Position numbers and translations under genes: made by a program
The notes under the pieces: generated by a model
Told to the model about the DNA's origin: nothing
What the model saw: the letters and a program-made list of their open reading frames with translations, nothing else
Databases searched by the model: none
Source: Minisyncoccota bacterium
GTDB lineage: Bacteria; Patescibacteriota; Minisyncoccia; Moranbacterales; GCA-2747515
DNA: 16,472 nucleotides
Direction of reading: 5' to 3'
NCBI GenBank assembly: GCA_938034715.1
Contig: CALHMM010000094.1
Coordinates: forward strand, 1 to 16,472
Part shown: in pieces, positions 6,955 through 13,690 of the stretch
Position numbering within the stretch: position 1 is the first letter of the stretch
Layout: each line of letters opens with the position of its first letter

Positions 6955-7230
6955 ATGAGCATTCGGACAGTTCGACATTTTGTTTTGTATTTTGCAGTTG
7001 GTCTTTCGTGGGGTTTTATGGCAAAAACATTTGCTAGTACGTATTTGTATATCGGATATGATGACCCTCAAGTTACTGAGAGTTTGGATGCTTATGAAAT
7101 TGAGAGATTGTTGGGAGAGGGCCGTGATTTTGGTGACTCATTCCTCCCAGATCAAACCAGCGTTGAGGAAGGTCAGGCAAATGAAGTGGATGAAGTCGAG
7201 ATTACTCCGCAAGGCACTGTCAGTATATAG
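6955..7230 (+). CDS. small exported acidic protein, unknown function
   Basis: A 91-residue protein I do not recognise. Residues 1-8 are basic, about 9-23 are hydrophobic, and TFA at 24-26 followed by Ser could be a signal peptidase site; otherwise the segment is a single anchor. The mature part is strongly acidic, rich in Asp, Glu and Gln, and has no cysteine. It has a candidate promoter of its own and lies between two other membrane or exported proteins on the same strand, which supports expression and an envelope location. Overlapping frames in this interval (6789-7037 and 6980-7273) look like shadows. No function can be proposed beyond an extracytoplasmic one. Confidence 0.6.
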   Translation: MSIRTVRHFVLYFAVGLSWGFMAKTFASTYLYIGYDDPQVTESLDAYEIERLLGEGRDFGDSFLPDQTSVEEGQANEVDEVEITPQGTVSI

Positions 7231-7283
7231 AGTCTTTAGACAACATTTCTGTGTCAGAGGTATCGGAAGGTGATGAGTCTAGA

Positions 7284-7289
7284 TATAAT
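7284..7289 (+). promoter_or_regulatory. -10 element before the DsbA-like gene
   Basis: A perfect TATAAT with a predicted start near 7296, 24 bases before the ATG at 7320. No good -35 hexamer is found at the right distance. Confidence 0.4.
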
Positions 7290-7319
7290 GTATAGTCAAT
7301 AAAATGAATATTTTCCTGT

Positions 7320-8654
7320 ATGAGTAAAAAGAACAAGAATCGACATAAGAAAAAAAATATTGTAAACGATCCAGAAGTGCTTGTTGCTCCTGTGGTTGCA
7401 CGCGCAACAGATGTACACAGCTCTATGGAGTCGGATGCGAGTGAGGGTGATGTCACCGATGCATATTTGAAAGGCAGTTTGGATACGGAAGAAGTCGGAT
7501 CACAGGGCAAGAAAATTCAAAGCACTAAGACTGAAGATAAACCTCAGAGCCAGCATACTCATCATTCTCATGTGCATCAGACATGTCAATCTCCACAGCT
7601 TCGCAAAAAAGTCAAAAATCTTACATCGATGCTCATCATCGCCTCAGGGTTTGCTGTGGGGACAATTTTTATCGATGTTGCGCAGCTTTTTACTCAGAGA
7701 GGACTTAGTGCTCGCGCTTTAGGTGAAGCACGTATCGTCCAGTATGATGGAGCCACATGGGTAAAATATGACGAACCAAAGGTGAGTGTAGATGTATTTC
7801 GATCAAAGCACAACAGTGCACAAACGCAACAACAGATTGAGGGACTGTTGAGCGCACTGTCGTATTCTATTCCTACACTTGAAGCGCGTATTGTCGACGT
7901 AGACAGTGGTGTCGGTGCTTTGCGCGCCAAGGATCTCGATATAGCGTATGCTCCTGCGATGCATTTTTCAGCTGATCTGAGTGAGAGTCCATACTATAAA
8001 GCAGCATCTGATTTGTTTGTTGCTAAAAGTGACGGCACGTATCTTTTAAAGATGGATGTGATGGATATCAACATCGATCATTTCTTGGAGTCACCGCGTG
8101 ATGATGTCGGTGTCGTCGTTGGAGTAAGTGAAGCGCCGCATAGCGTTGTAGTTTTCGAGAATTTTTTATGTGAAACGTGTATTAATATACACGAAAAACT
8201 CACTAAATTTCAATCACAAAATCCAGAAAAACTAAAAATTGTGTACAAAAATGTTCCAGCGTCTGGAGACCAGGCCTCCACAGATGCTGCTAACGTTGGT
8301 CATTGTGCGTACGCACAGGGTCAGTATGAACAATATGCAAAAATTCTTTTTACAAACAGTGCATGGAAAACGGTTGATGGAGAGCTTCGGGAAGATCTTT
8401 TTATGCGTTATGCTGGGTATTTGCCGACGTTGGACATAGATCAGATGCGAAGTTGCTATAAATCGCGAGAATATGAAGGTCAATTAGTCATGGATGTCAC
8501 TGAAGCAAATCGTTTGGGTCTTGGAGATATGTTGCCAACAATTTTTGCTGACGGTGTCGCGCTCACCAACACTGATGATCGTGATTCTTTTGCTGCATTG
8601 CAGGATGTATTAGATTCACTTTTGACTGACGGTGAGGCTGACGATGCCCTTTAA
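7320..8654 (+). CDS. membrane-anchored DsbA-like thioredoxin-fold protein with His-rich cytoplasmic tail
   Basis: A 444-residue type II membrane protein likely to form or shuffle disulfides outside the cell membrane. Residues 1-100 are a polar, low-complexity, predicted cytoplasmic tail with the cluster HTHHSHVHQTC (79-89). About 101-122 is the membrane helix. Residues about 165-258 look like a thioredoxin-type domain without CxxC: a helix, LEARIVDVD, then AYAPAMHF with the proline where thioredoxins have a cis-Pro, and a final KAASDLFVAKSDGTYLL stretch. Residues about 272-440 form a DsbA-like domain: VVVFENFLCETC with CxxC at 284-287, GHCAYAQGQYEQY (327-339), Cys379, and MLPTIFADG (404-412) with the cis-Pro. 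Cys329 and Cys379 are positions often seen in this family. ATG 7320 follows a TATAAT but no Shine-Dalgarno. The DsbA-type domain is firm; oxidase versus reductase or isomerase cannot be told. Confidence 0.85.
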   Translation: MSKKNKNRHKKKNIVNDPEVLVAPVVARATDVHSSMESDASEGDVTDAYLKGSLDTEEVGSQGKKIQSTKTEDKPQSQHTHHSHVHQTCQSPQLRKKVKNLTSMLIIASGFAVGTIFIDVAQLFTQRGLSARALGEARIVQYDGATWVKYDEPKVSVDVFRSKHNSAQTQQQIEGLLSALSYSIPTLEARIVDVDSGVGALRAKDLDIAYAPAMHFSADLSESPYYKAASDLFVAKSDGTYLLKMDVMDINIDHFLESPRDDVGVVVGVSEAPHSVVVFENFLCETCINIHEKLTKFQSQNPEKLKIVYKNVPASGDQASTDAANVGHCAYAQGQYEQYAKILFTNSAWKTVDGELREDLFMRYAGYLPTLDIDQMRSCYKSREYEGQLVMDVTEANRLGLGDMLPTIFADGVALTNTDDRDSFAALQDVLDSLLTDGEADDAL

Positions 8655-8698
8655 CTTGGGTTTTGTGCTTATTTGTCTCAAAAGTTGCTGAAATTCTT

Positions 8699-8727
8699 TT
8701 GAAATATCGCATATTGTGTCATAATAG
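8699..8727 (+). promoter_or_regulatory. possible promoter of the Fn3 protein gene
   Basis: TTGAAA (8699-8704) lies 17 bases before TAATAG (8722-8727), within an AT-rich stretch of the 142-base gap. The -10 match is poor and the leader would be about 63 bases, so this is a weak call. Confidence 0.25.
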
Positions 8728-8796
8728 TATTAGATTGTTTGGAATGCTCGGCTAGTTGTGCATTAAGGCTTTTGTTACTCTCTATACTCAATTATT

Positions 8797-9666
8797 GTGA
8801 AATCTATTTTAAAACAAAAATTGTTCGGCGCTCATTATATACTTCTTTTTATTTTTGGATCTTTGTTTATAACGCTCCCAGTTTTCGCGCAGCTCGAAAC
8901 ATTTGAGAATGGCGGAATCGTCGATAAAAATACTCAGAAAGATGATGAGCAAACGGACCTTGATAAGTCAAAATATACTCCAACAGGACTTAGTGGTGCA
9001 CCACAAGATGATGGTTCCGTAAGATTGCAGTGGAGTGATAAGGCAAAAGATGAGGATGGTTATAAAGTTCAAAGACGTAGTAGTGGGGGTGATTGGATAG
9101 GTGTGGCGGATTTGGATCGTGGAAGTGAAAAATACACTGATCAGAGTGCTCGACGTGGTGAAACGTATTCATATCGTGTTCGTGCTTATAACGAATCTAG
9201 TGAGACGGAGTACTCTTCTGTGGTTGTTGTTACGACTGCGCCACAGGATGTCGAGGATTTTTTGACAAATGATATTGTTAAAGATGAAATTGAGCGAGTT
9301 GTGGCGCTTACAGCACAGGAAAAAGACGAAATTATTTCAAATCTCGAGTCAGAGCTCCGTGTTGCAAATGAAGATCTGCAGAAATCATCTGAACAACTCG
9401 TCGAAACACAGGCATGTGATATCACTGTGATTCCAGAGGAACAAATTCAAAAAGAGATGGAGAGTCGTTGTGAGTCATTTCCTGGTAGCCAAAAAATAAA
9501 TGATACTGCCAGTAAAACTGGATCATTATTGACTCAAATTTTTTCAAATACGACTGCTCGTATTGTAATGAGTGGCTTATTACTATTTGTGGTTCTCAAT
9601 AATGTATGGTGGCATATTACACATCGTAGTGTCCGAAAGGAGCTTCACTATCATAAGAATAAGTAA
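8797..9666 (+). CDS. exported fibronectin type III protein with C-terminal membrane anchor
   Basis: A 289-residue protein of unknown specific role. Residues 1-31 form a signal peptide or first membrane segment with VFA before Gln32 as a likely cleavage site. About 62-149 is a fibronectin type III domain: TPTGLSGAPQ, SVRLQWS, DGYKVQRR, and ETYSYRVRAYN followed by SSVVVVTTAP, the canonical G-strand ending. About 158-205 is a charged helical region with coiled-coil character. Cys207 and Cys225 lie in the segment after it. About 253-271 is a membrane helix followed by a short basic His-rich tail, so the C-terminus is probably cytoplasmic. It follows the DsbA-like gene and its two exported cysteines could form a disulfide. 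The GTG at 8797 places the signal peptide correctly. Such proteins often bind other proteins or surface polymers; here that is inference. Confidence 0.8.
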   Translation: MKSILKQKLFGAHYILLFIFGSLFITLPVFAQLETFENGGIVDKNTQKDDEQTDLDKSKYTPTGLSGAPQDDGSVRLQWSDKAKDEDGYKVQRRSSGGDWIGVADLDRGSEKYTDQSARRGETYSYRVRAYNESSETEYSSVVVVTTAPQDVEDFLTNDIVKDEIERVVALTAQEKDEIISNLESELRVANEDLQKSSEQLVETQACDITVIPEEQIQKEMESRCESFPGSQKINDTASKTGSLLTQIFSNTTARIVMSGLLLFVVLNNVWWHITHRSVRKELHYHKNK

Positions 9667-9677
9667 GAGATTTTGCA

Positions 9678-9702
9678 TCTATTGCTATTTATGAACAATA
9701 GA
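9678..9702 (+). repeat. inverted repeat upstream of the ROK kinase gene
   Basis: TCTATTG (9678-9684) and CAATAGA (9696-9702) are exact inverted arms separated by 11 bases. No T tract follows on either strand, so it is not a classical terminator; an operator or weak hairpin is possible. The arms are the same seven bases, in opposite order, as in the terminator at 3325-3348. Confidence 0.35.
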
Positions 9703-9742
9703 GTATGGTTTGTGAAGGTGTCTGAATTGAATAGAGTAAATC

Positions 9743-10699
9743 ATGCGTAAAGATAGGAAAAAAGAGGTTGTAATAGCTGTTGACATTGGTGCAACTAATT
9801 TACGAACGTCGTTAGTAGATGCTGTAGGTACAGTACATAAAAAGCATGTTTACTCAACGCCTAAAAAAGGTGATCGTGGGGAAGACATGACTGATTTTAT
9901 CATTTTTTGTATCTCTGGTCTTTTGGGTGAATTGAGTACGACAGAATCAGAATCCTTTGAGATTGTGTCGATTGGGGTCAGTGTGGCTGGACCCATCACG
10001 CCAGATCGCAAGGGGTATATACCGACTAATGTAAGCTTTGGTAATGTGCCTATCGTACTACCCCTTACAAAAAAATATGATCTCCCTGTTGAAATACTTA
10101 ATGACACAAAGGCTGCGGTCTATGCAGAGTGGAAGGTAGGACATGGGAAAAATCGTGGTGGCTTGGGTGAGGTGCGAAATATGTGTTACATAACCATGTC
10201 TACTGGCATTAGTGGTGGAGTGATCACACAAGGGCAGCTTGCATTAGGTCGTGACGGTAGTTTCGGTCATGTTGGACAAATCTCAGTTGAGAGTCCTGTA
10301 GGTTACGGTGATCATGATTGGGAGTCGTACATGGGCGGAATAAATATCTTAGGATTCTATAATACGTGGTCGCTTGTTCATGGTGATGATCCACAGAGTT
10401 ATGAGTCAGTCCCTGCGCTTTTTGACGCAGTCGAGTCTGATCCAAATCTTCAAGATTTTATGCAAGTTTTGAGTAGTATCAATGGTCAGGGTTTGTCAAA
10501 TGTCATCCATGCCTATAATCCTGAAATGATCGTTATTGGTGGTGGTGTCGCACGAAACAACTGGGAAATCTTAATTAAGGGATTGGGTAAATTTATAAGA
10601 AAAGATATTATTAGTGAGACACCAGGGATCGTGCGTACTGATCTCGGAGATGATATATCATGTATTGGTGTTGCGCTATATGCATTTTCTCGATTGTAA
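9743..10699 (+). CDS. ROK family sugar kinase (glucokinase-like) without the zinc cysteines
   Basis: A 318-residue actin-fold sugar kinase, likely phosphorylating a hexose or N-acetylhexosamine with ATP in the cytoplasm. Phosphate-1 motif VDIGATNLR is at 13-21. The sugar-binding and catalytic Asn120-Asp121 are in ILNDTKAAVYAEW, the phosphate-2 region MSTGISGGV at 152-160, FGHVGQ with the conserved His at 174-179, and the adenosine motif IVIGGGVA at 263-270. Typical ROK proteins continue after the His with a CGCGxxGC zinc cluster. Here the aligned stretch VGYGDHDWESYMGG (186-199) keeps the glycines and the E-x-Y but has no cysteine, so the zinc site is absent. The product has no helix-turn-helix, so it is a kinase rather than a ROK repressor. 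Glucokinase is the default guess, but the substrate cannot be fixed from sequence. Confidence 0.88.
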   Translation: MRKDRKKEVVIAVDIGATNLRTSLVDAVGTVHKKHVYSTPKKGDRGEDMTDFIIFCISGLLGELSTTESESFEIVSIGVSVAGPITPDRKGYIPTNVSFGNVPIVLPLTKKYDLPVEILNDTKAAVYAEWKVGHGKNRGGLGEVRNMCYITMSTGISGGVITQGQLALGRDGSFGHVGQISVESPVGYGDHDWESYMGGINILGFYNTWSLVHGDDPQSYESVPALFDAVESDPNLQDFMQVLSSINGQGLSNVIHAYNPEMIVIGGGVARNNWEILIKGLGKFIRKDIISETPGIVRTDLGDDISCIGVALYAFSRL

Positions 10700-10804
10700 G
10701 CAGAAAATTAAGATGTTTGTTCTGAGGAAGACGTCCTTTTGGTGAGAATGTCATTATTATTTCTTAGTAAATAGCTCCTGTAAGATCATTATAAGTATAA
10801 TATT

Positions 10805-11888
10805 GTGAAGGAATTAGTAGATGTGTTAGTTTCATTGGAATCTCAAATCCTGCTCTTGCAGGACTCTCTTTGATGTAGCCGGAAAGAAAAATCGTATCGT
10901 AGAGCTTGATGTTGCGCTGCAGCAAAAAAATTTGTGGGATGATCAAGATCGTGCTACACGGATGTCAAAGGAAAGGGAGTCTTTGGGAGTAGAGGTAGAT
11001 CTAGTAGAAGAATTACAAAATAAAATCGCGGATAATCTTATCTTGGCTGAGATCATCGAAGATCAGAAAGATGCTGCTGCTATCCAAGAGGATATAGCTG
11101 CTATACAAAAAGGTGTCGAATCACTTACTTTTTATACATTGTTTGATGGTCCCTATGATGAGAAAGATGCGATTGTTACTATTCGCAGTGGTGCAGGTGG
11201 TGATGATGCGCAGGATTGGTCTGAAATGCTTGGTCGTATGTATGTGAGATGGGCAGAATTACACAATTTTACAGTGGAAATTTTTGATCGAACACCAGGG
11301 GCTGAAGCCGGTATTAAATCAATGACATTTCAAGTTTCAGGTGAACGAGCGTTTGGCTGGTTACGAGGTGAGTCTGGTGTCCATCGACTTGTGCGTTTGT
11401 CACCGTTTAATTCTGATAATTTACGTCAGACATCTTTTGCGCAAGTGGAAGTGTTGCCGATTATTGATAGTATACCAGAGGTGGAGATATCATCTGATGA
11501 TTTAAAGATTGATACCTTTCGTTCTTCTGGGGCGGGAGGGCAGAGTGTGAATACAACAGATAGTGCAGTTCGGATTACTCACGGGCCTTCTGGAATCGTG
11601 GTGAGTTGTCAGAACGAACGATCACAACTTCAAAACAAACTGCAGGCAATGAAAATTTTGACAGCAAAGTTACATAAAAAATACATTGAACTGGAGGAGG
11701 AGCGCCAACGAGCACTTCGAGGTGAGCAAAAAAGTGCACAATGGGGTAGCCAAATTCGTTCATATGTTTTGCACCCCTATAAGCTAGTGAAGGATCACCG
11801 TACTAAGCACGAGTCTCACGATATTGATAGTATTCTCGACGGTGACATCGATGCGTTTATAAGTGCATACCTTCACGATAAGGGCTAG
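10805..11888 (+). CDS. prfB: peptide chain release factor 2, expressed by +1 frameshift
   Basis: RF2 recognises UGA and UAA in the ribosomal A site and triggers peptide release. The first 22 codons (GTG 10805 to CTT 10868-10870) end at an in-frame TGA (10871-10873). A +1 shift after CTT continues as DVAGKKNRIVELDVALQQKN and runs to the stop at 11886-11888, giving about 360 residues, like E. coli RF2. The downstream frame carries QKNLWDDQDRA, the family LRW region, GVHRLVRLSPF with the SPF recognition tripeptide, SSGAGGQSVN with the GGQ catalytic motif and WGSQIRSYVLHPYKLVKDHRT. The 22-residue leader peptide ends LLLQDSL, comparable with the RGYL end of the E. coli leader. The frame with the GTG has a stop at 10781, so the start lies between there and the shift. 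A TATAAT at 10796-10801 overlaps the expected start region. It heads a prfB-ftsE-ftsX group. Confidence 0.93.
10860..10874 (+). promoter_or_regulatory. programmed +1 ribosomal frameshift site of prfB
   Basis: The sequence CAGGACTCTCTTTGAT (from 10859) contains CTT TGA, the RF2 slippery codon followed by the UGA stop. AGGA (10860-10863) lies four bases before CTT, a Shine-Dalgarno-like element that pushes the ribosome forward as in other bacteria. The base after UGA is T rather than the C common in E. coli. When RF2 is scarce, termination at UGA is slow and the ribosome shifts to the +1 frame to make full RF2, so the gene regulates itself. Confidence 0.9.
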
Positions 11889-11895
11889 TAGAAGG

Positions 11896-11924
11896 TTCTG
11901 GGAGGTCCCTGTTTATGGTATACT
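11896..11924 (+). promoter_or_regulatory. possible extended -10 promoter of ftsE
   Basis: TGG followed by TATACT (11916-11924) is a good extended -10, with a poor -35 (TTCTGG, 11896-11901) 17 bases upstream. Transcription would begin near 11931, about 57 bases before the ftsE ATG. Confidence 0.45.
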
Positions 11925-11987
11925 GTACAGCAGTAACGTGTGCGGTTTGACATCGTCATGTTGTATTATTTTTTAGTGGGTAGATTT

Positions 11988-12674
11988 ATGTCGTTTATTC
12001 GGTTTGAAAATGTCTCAAAGTCTTACGCACAGGGAGCAATCATTCTTGATGATATTTCGTTTGATATTGATCAGGGTGAATTTGTGACAATTATCGGTGC
12101 ATCTGGAGTTGGTAAATCTACACTTTTGCGACTTATTTATGCTGAGCAAAAAGCCTCTTCTGGGCGTGTTCTTTTCGGTGATAAGGATATAAGTCTCATT
12201 AAGAAGAAGCTTCTCCCGTTTTATCGTAGGAACTTTGGCACTGTTTTCCAAGATTCAAAACTTTTGGAAAATAAAACTATTTATGAGAATGTTGCCTATG
12301 CGCTGGAAGTGCAAGGAAAAGGAAATGCTCAAATCGAAGAAGAAGTGCCAAAGATCCTTGAGATTGTAGGACTCTCTCACCAATATGATAAGTATCCACA
12401 CCAGGTGAGTGGTGGTGAGGCACAGAGAGCTTCACTTGCGCGAGCTGTAATTCATCGTCCTCGGGTGCTCGTTGCTGATGAGCCTACAGGAAACTTAGAT
12501 CCAGATGCGACGTGGAATATTATGCAATTACTTTTGAAGATTAATGAATTTGGTACAACTGTGATACTTGCGACACATGATACGCAAACCGTTGACCATA
12601 TTAATCGTCGTGTGATGGTGATCCAAGAAGGTCGACTGGTATCAGATAAGGCACAGAGTAAGTACGCAGGTTAG
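11988..12674 (+). CDS. ftsE: cell division ATP-binding protein FtsE
   Basis: FtsE is the ATPase partner of the membrane protein FtsX; together they control peptidoglycan hydrolases at the division site rather than transport a solute. The 228-residue product starts MSFIRFENVSKSY, the usual FtsE opening. It has Walker A GASGVGKS (37-44), the Q-loop Gln88 in VFQDSKLLENKT, the ABC signature VSGGEAQR (140-147), Walker B VLVADEPTGNLD (160-171) and the switch His197 in ATHD. ATG 11988 is chosen because a GTG 48 bases upstream in the same frame would add an unrelated hydrophobic stretch. The gene lies between prfB and ftsX, the gene order found in Gram-positive and related genomes. The stop is 48 bases before ftsX, so co-transcription is likely even though a promoter may lie in that gap. 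Confidence 0.95.
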   Translation: MSFIRFENVSKSYAQGAIILDDISFDIDQGEFVTIIGASGVGKSTLLRLIYAEQKASSGRVLFGDKDISLIKKKLLPFYRRNFGTVFQDSKLLENKTIYENVAYALEVQGKGNAQIEEEVPKILEIVGLSHQYDKYPHQVSGGEAQRASLARAVIHRPRVLVADEPTGNLDPDATWNIMQLLLKINEFGTTVILATHDTQTVDHINRRVMVIQEGRLVSDKAQSKYAG

Positions 12675-12676
12675 GA

Positions 12677-12704
12677 TTGCATTGCGTTAAACTTTACATA
12701 TAGT
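12677..12704 (+). promoter_or_regulatory. possible internal promoter before ftsX
   Basis: TTGCAT (12677-12682) and TATAGT (12699-12704) are 16 bases apart, with a start predicted near 12711 and the ftsX ATG at 12723. It might give ftsX extra expression, but chance in AT-rich DNA cannot be excluded. Confidence 0.35.
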
Positions 12705-12722
12705 AATAGACCAGAATATTGT

Positions 12723-13637
12723 ATGAAGACACTTAAATTCGCGCGCGCCATCAAAGAAGGATTTCTCAGCTTTTATAGGGATAAATGGCTTACTTTGGCG
12801 ACGATCAGTGTGATGACGCTTACACTTTTTTTGATCGGTATGACAGTTTTCTTGGGCCTTGCGGTGCAAGAGACGATTACAAATATTGAAAAGCGAATCA
12901 ACATCAGTGTTTATTTCAATTCTGACGTAAAGCAGGAACGTATTCTAGAAATACAAAAAACACTCGAGGATCAAAAACTGAAAGAGATTGAGCGGGTTGA
13001 ATTTGTCTCGCGTGCGGAGGCACTTGAAAAATTTAAGGAGCTTTCAGGAGAAGATGAGGATATAAAGAATGCACTTGATGTGGTAGGTGAAAATCCTTTG
13101 CCTGATGCTCTTGTGATTACAGCAACAAAAACGAGCAATTATGAAACAATTAGCGAGTTCTTTGAGCAACAATATGCTGAGCTGATTTCTACGACTAGTT
13201 TTGCCAAGAACAAAGGAACGATATCAGAGATTCGTGACAGAATGGTTTTTGTGCGCAATGCAACAACCTTCTTAAGTATAATGTTTGTGGCAATTGCAGG
13301 ATTGGTTACATTTAACACTGTTCGGATGAGTATTTATGCCCATAGAAAGCAGTTTGAGGTTATGCGTTTGGTCGGTGCTTCAAATACTTATGTGAAGATT
13401 CCTGTGATTTTTGAGGGAATATTATATGGACTTGTTAGTGCGGTTCTCGCAATTATTATTTTGTTTATTACAGTGTACTTGGTTGATCCTTTTGCTAAAG
13501 GACTTCTCTCAGATGCGAATATCACAGACATTTACGGACGTCAGGCAATCACTGTCGTGTTTGCAGTGTTGATTGCAAGTATTCTGTTGGGAATGGGAAG
13601 TAGCTATATTGCTATTAGACGATATTTGGAGAAGTAG
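12723..13637 (+). CDS. ftsX: cell division membrane protein FtsX
   Basis: FtsX is the transmembrane partner of FtsE; its large outer loop activates peptidoglycan hydrolases or their regulators. The 304-residue product has a cytoplasmic N-terminus, membrane helix 1 at about 24-48, an extracytoplasmic domain at about 50-175, then three helices near 182-203, 228-255 and 275-297, the four-helix plan of the family. Family signatures are visible: ISVYFN (61-66) after the first helix, GENPLPDAL (122-130) in the extracellular domain, and RKQFEVMRLVGAS (208-220) after the second helix. The final TM and the IAIRRYLEK end are also typical. ATG 12723 follows the ftsE gap and gives the usual short basic N-terminus. 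It is the last plus-strand gene and converges with a minus-strand gene 53 bases later, across a T-rich gap in which I found no clear hairpin. Confidence 0.95.
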   Translation: MKTLKFARAIKEGFLSFYRDKWLTLATISVMTLTLFLIGMTVFLGLAVQETITNIEKRINISVYFNSDVKQERILEIQKTLEDQKLKEIERVEFVSRAEALEKFKELSGEDEDIKNALDVVGENPLPDALVITATKTSNYETISEFFEQQYAELISTTSFAKNKGTISEIRDRMVFVRNATTFLSIMFVAIAGLVTFNTVRMSIYAHRKQFEVMRLVGASNTYVKIPVIFEGILYGLVSAVLAIIILFITVYLVDPFAKGLLSDANITDIYGRQAITVVFAVLIASILLGMGSSYIAIRRYLEK

Positions 13638-13690
13638 TTGACACACTTTTTTTGCATTTCTGAACTTTGGGCTTTTTTATTTTTTCAATT

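Noticed and set aside
6980..7273. Alternative frame of 97 codons overlapping the small exported protein
   Set aside because: It is out of frame with the 6955 gene, has no clear start context and no signal peptide or domain.
10722..10740. Hairpin-like AGGAAGACGTCCTTTT after the ROK gene as a terminator
   Set aside because: The stem has only four good pairs and a short T run, too weak to call.
10932..11888. RF2 starting at TTG 10932
   Set aside because: The same frame continues upstream with RF2-like sequence back to GAT 10872, and the CTT TGA frameshift explains the missing start.
11947..11952. Perfect TTGACA as a -35 for ftsE
   Set aside because: No -10 lies 16-18 bases downstream; the only TATTAT (11964-11969) is 11 bases away.
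13638..13690. Bidirectional terminator in the T-rich gap between ftsX and the phosphoesterase
   Set aside because: T runs are present but no stable stem could be drawn on either strand.
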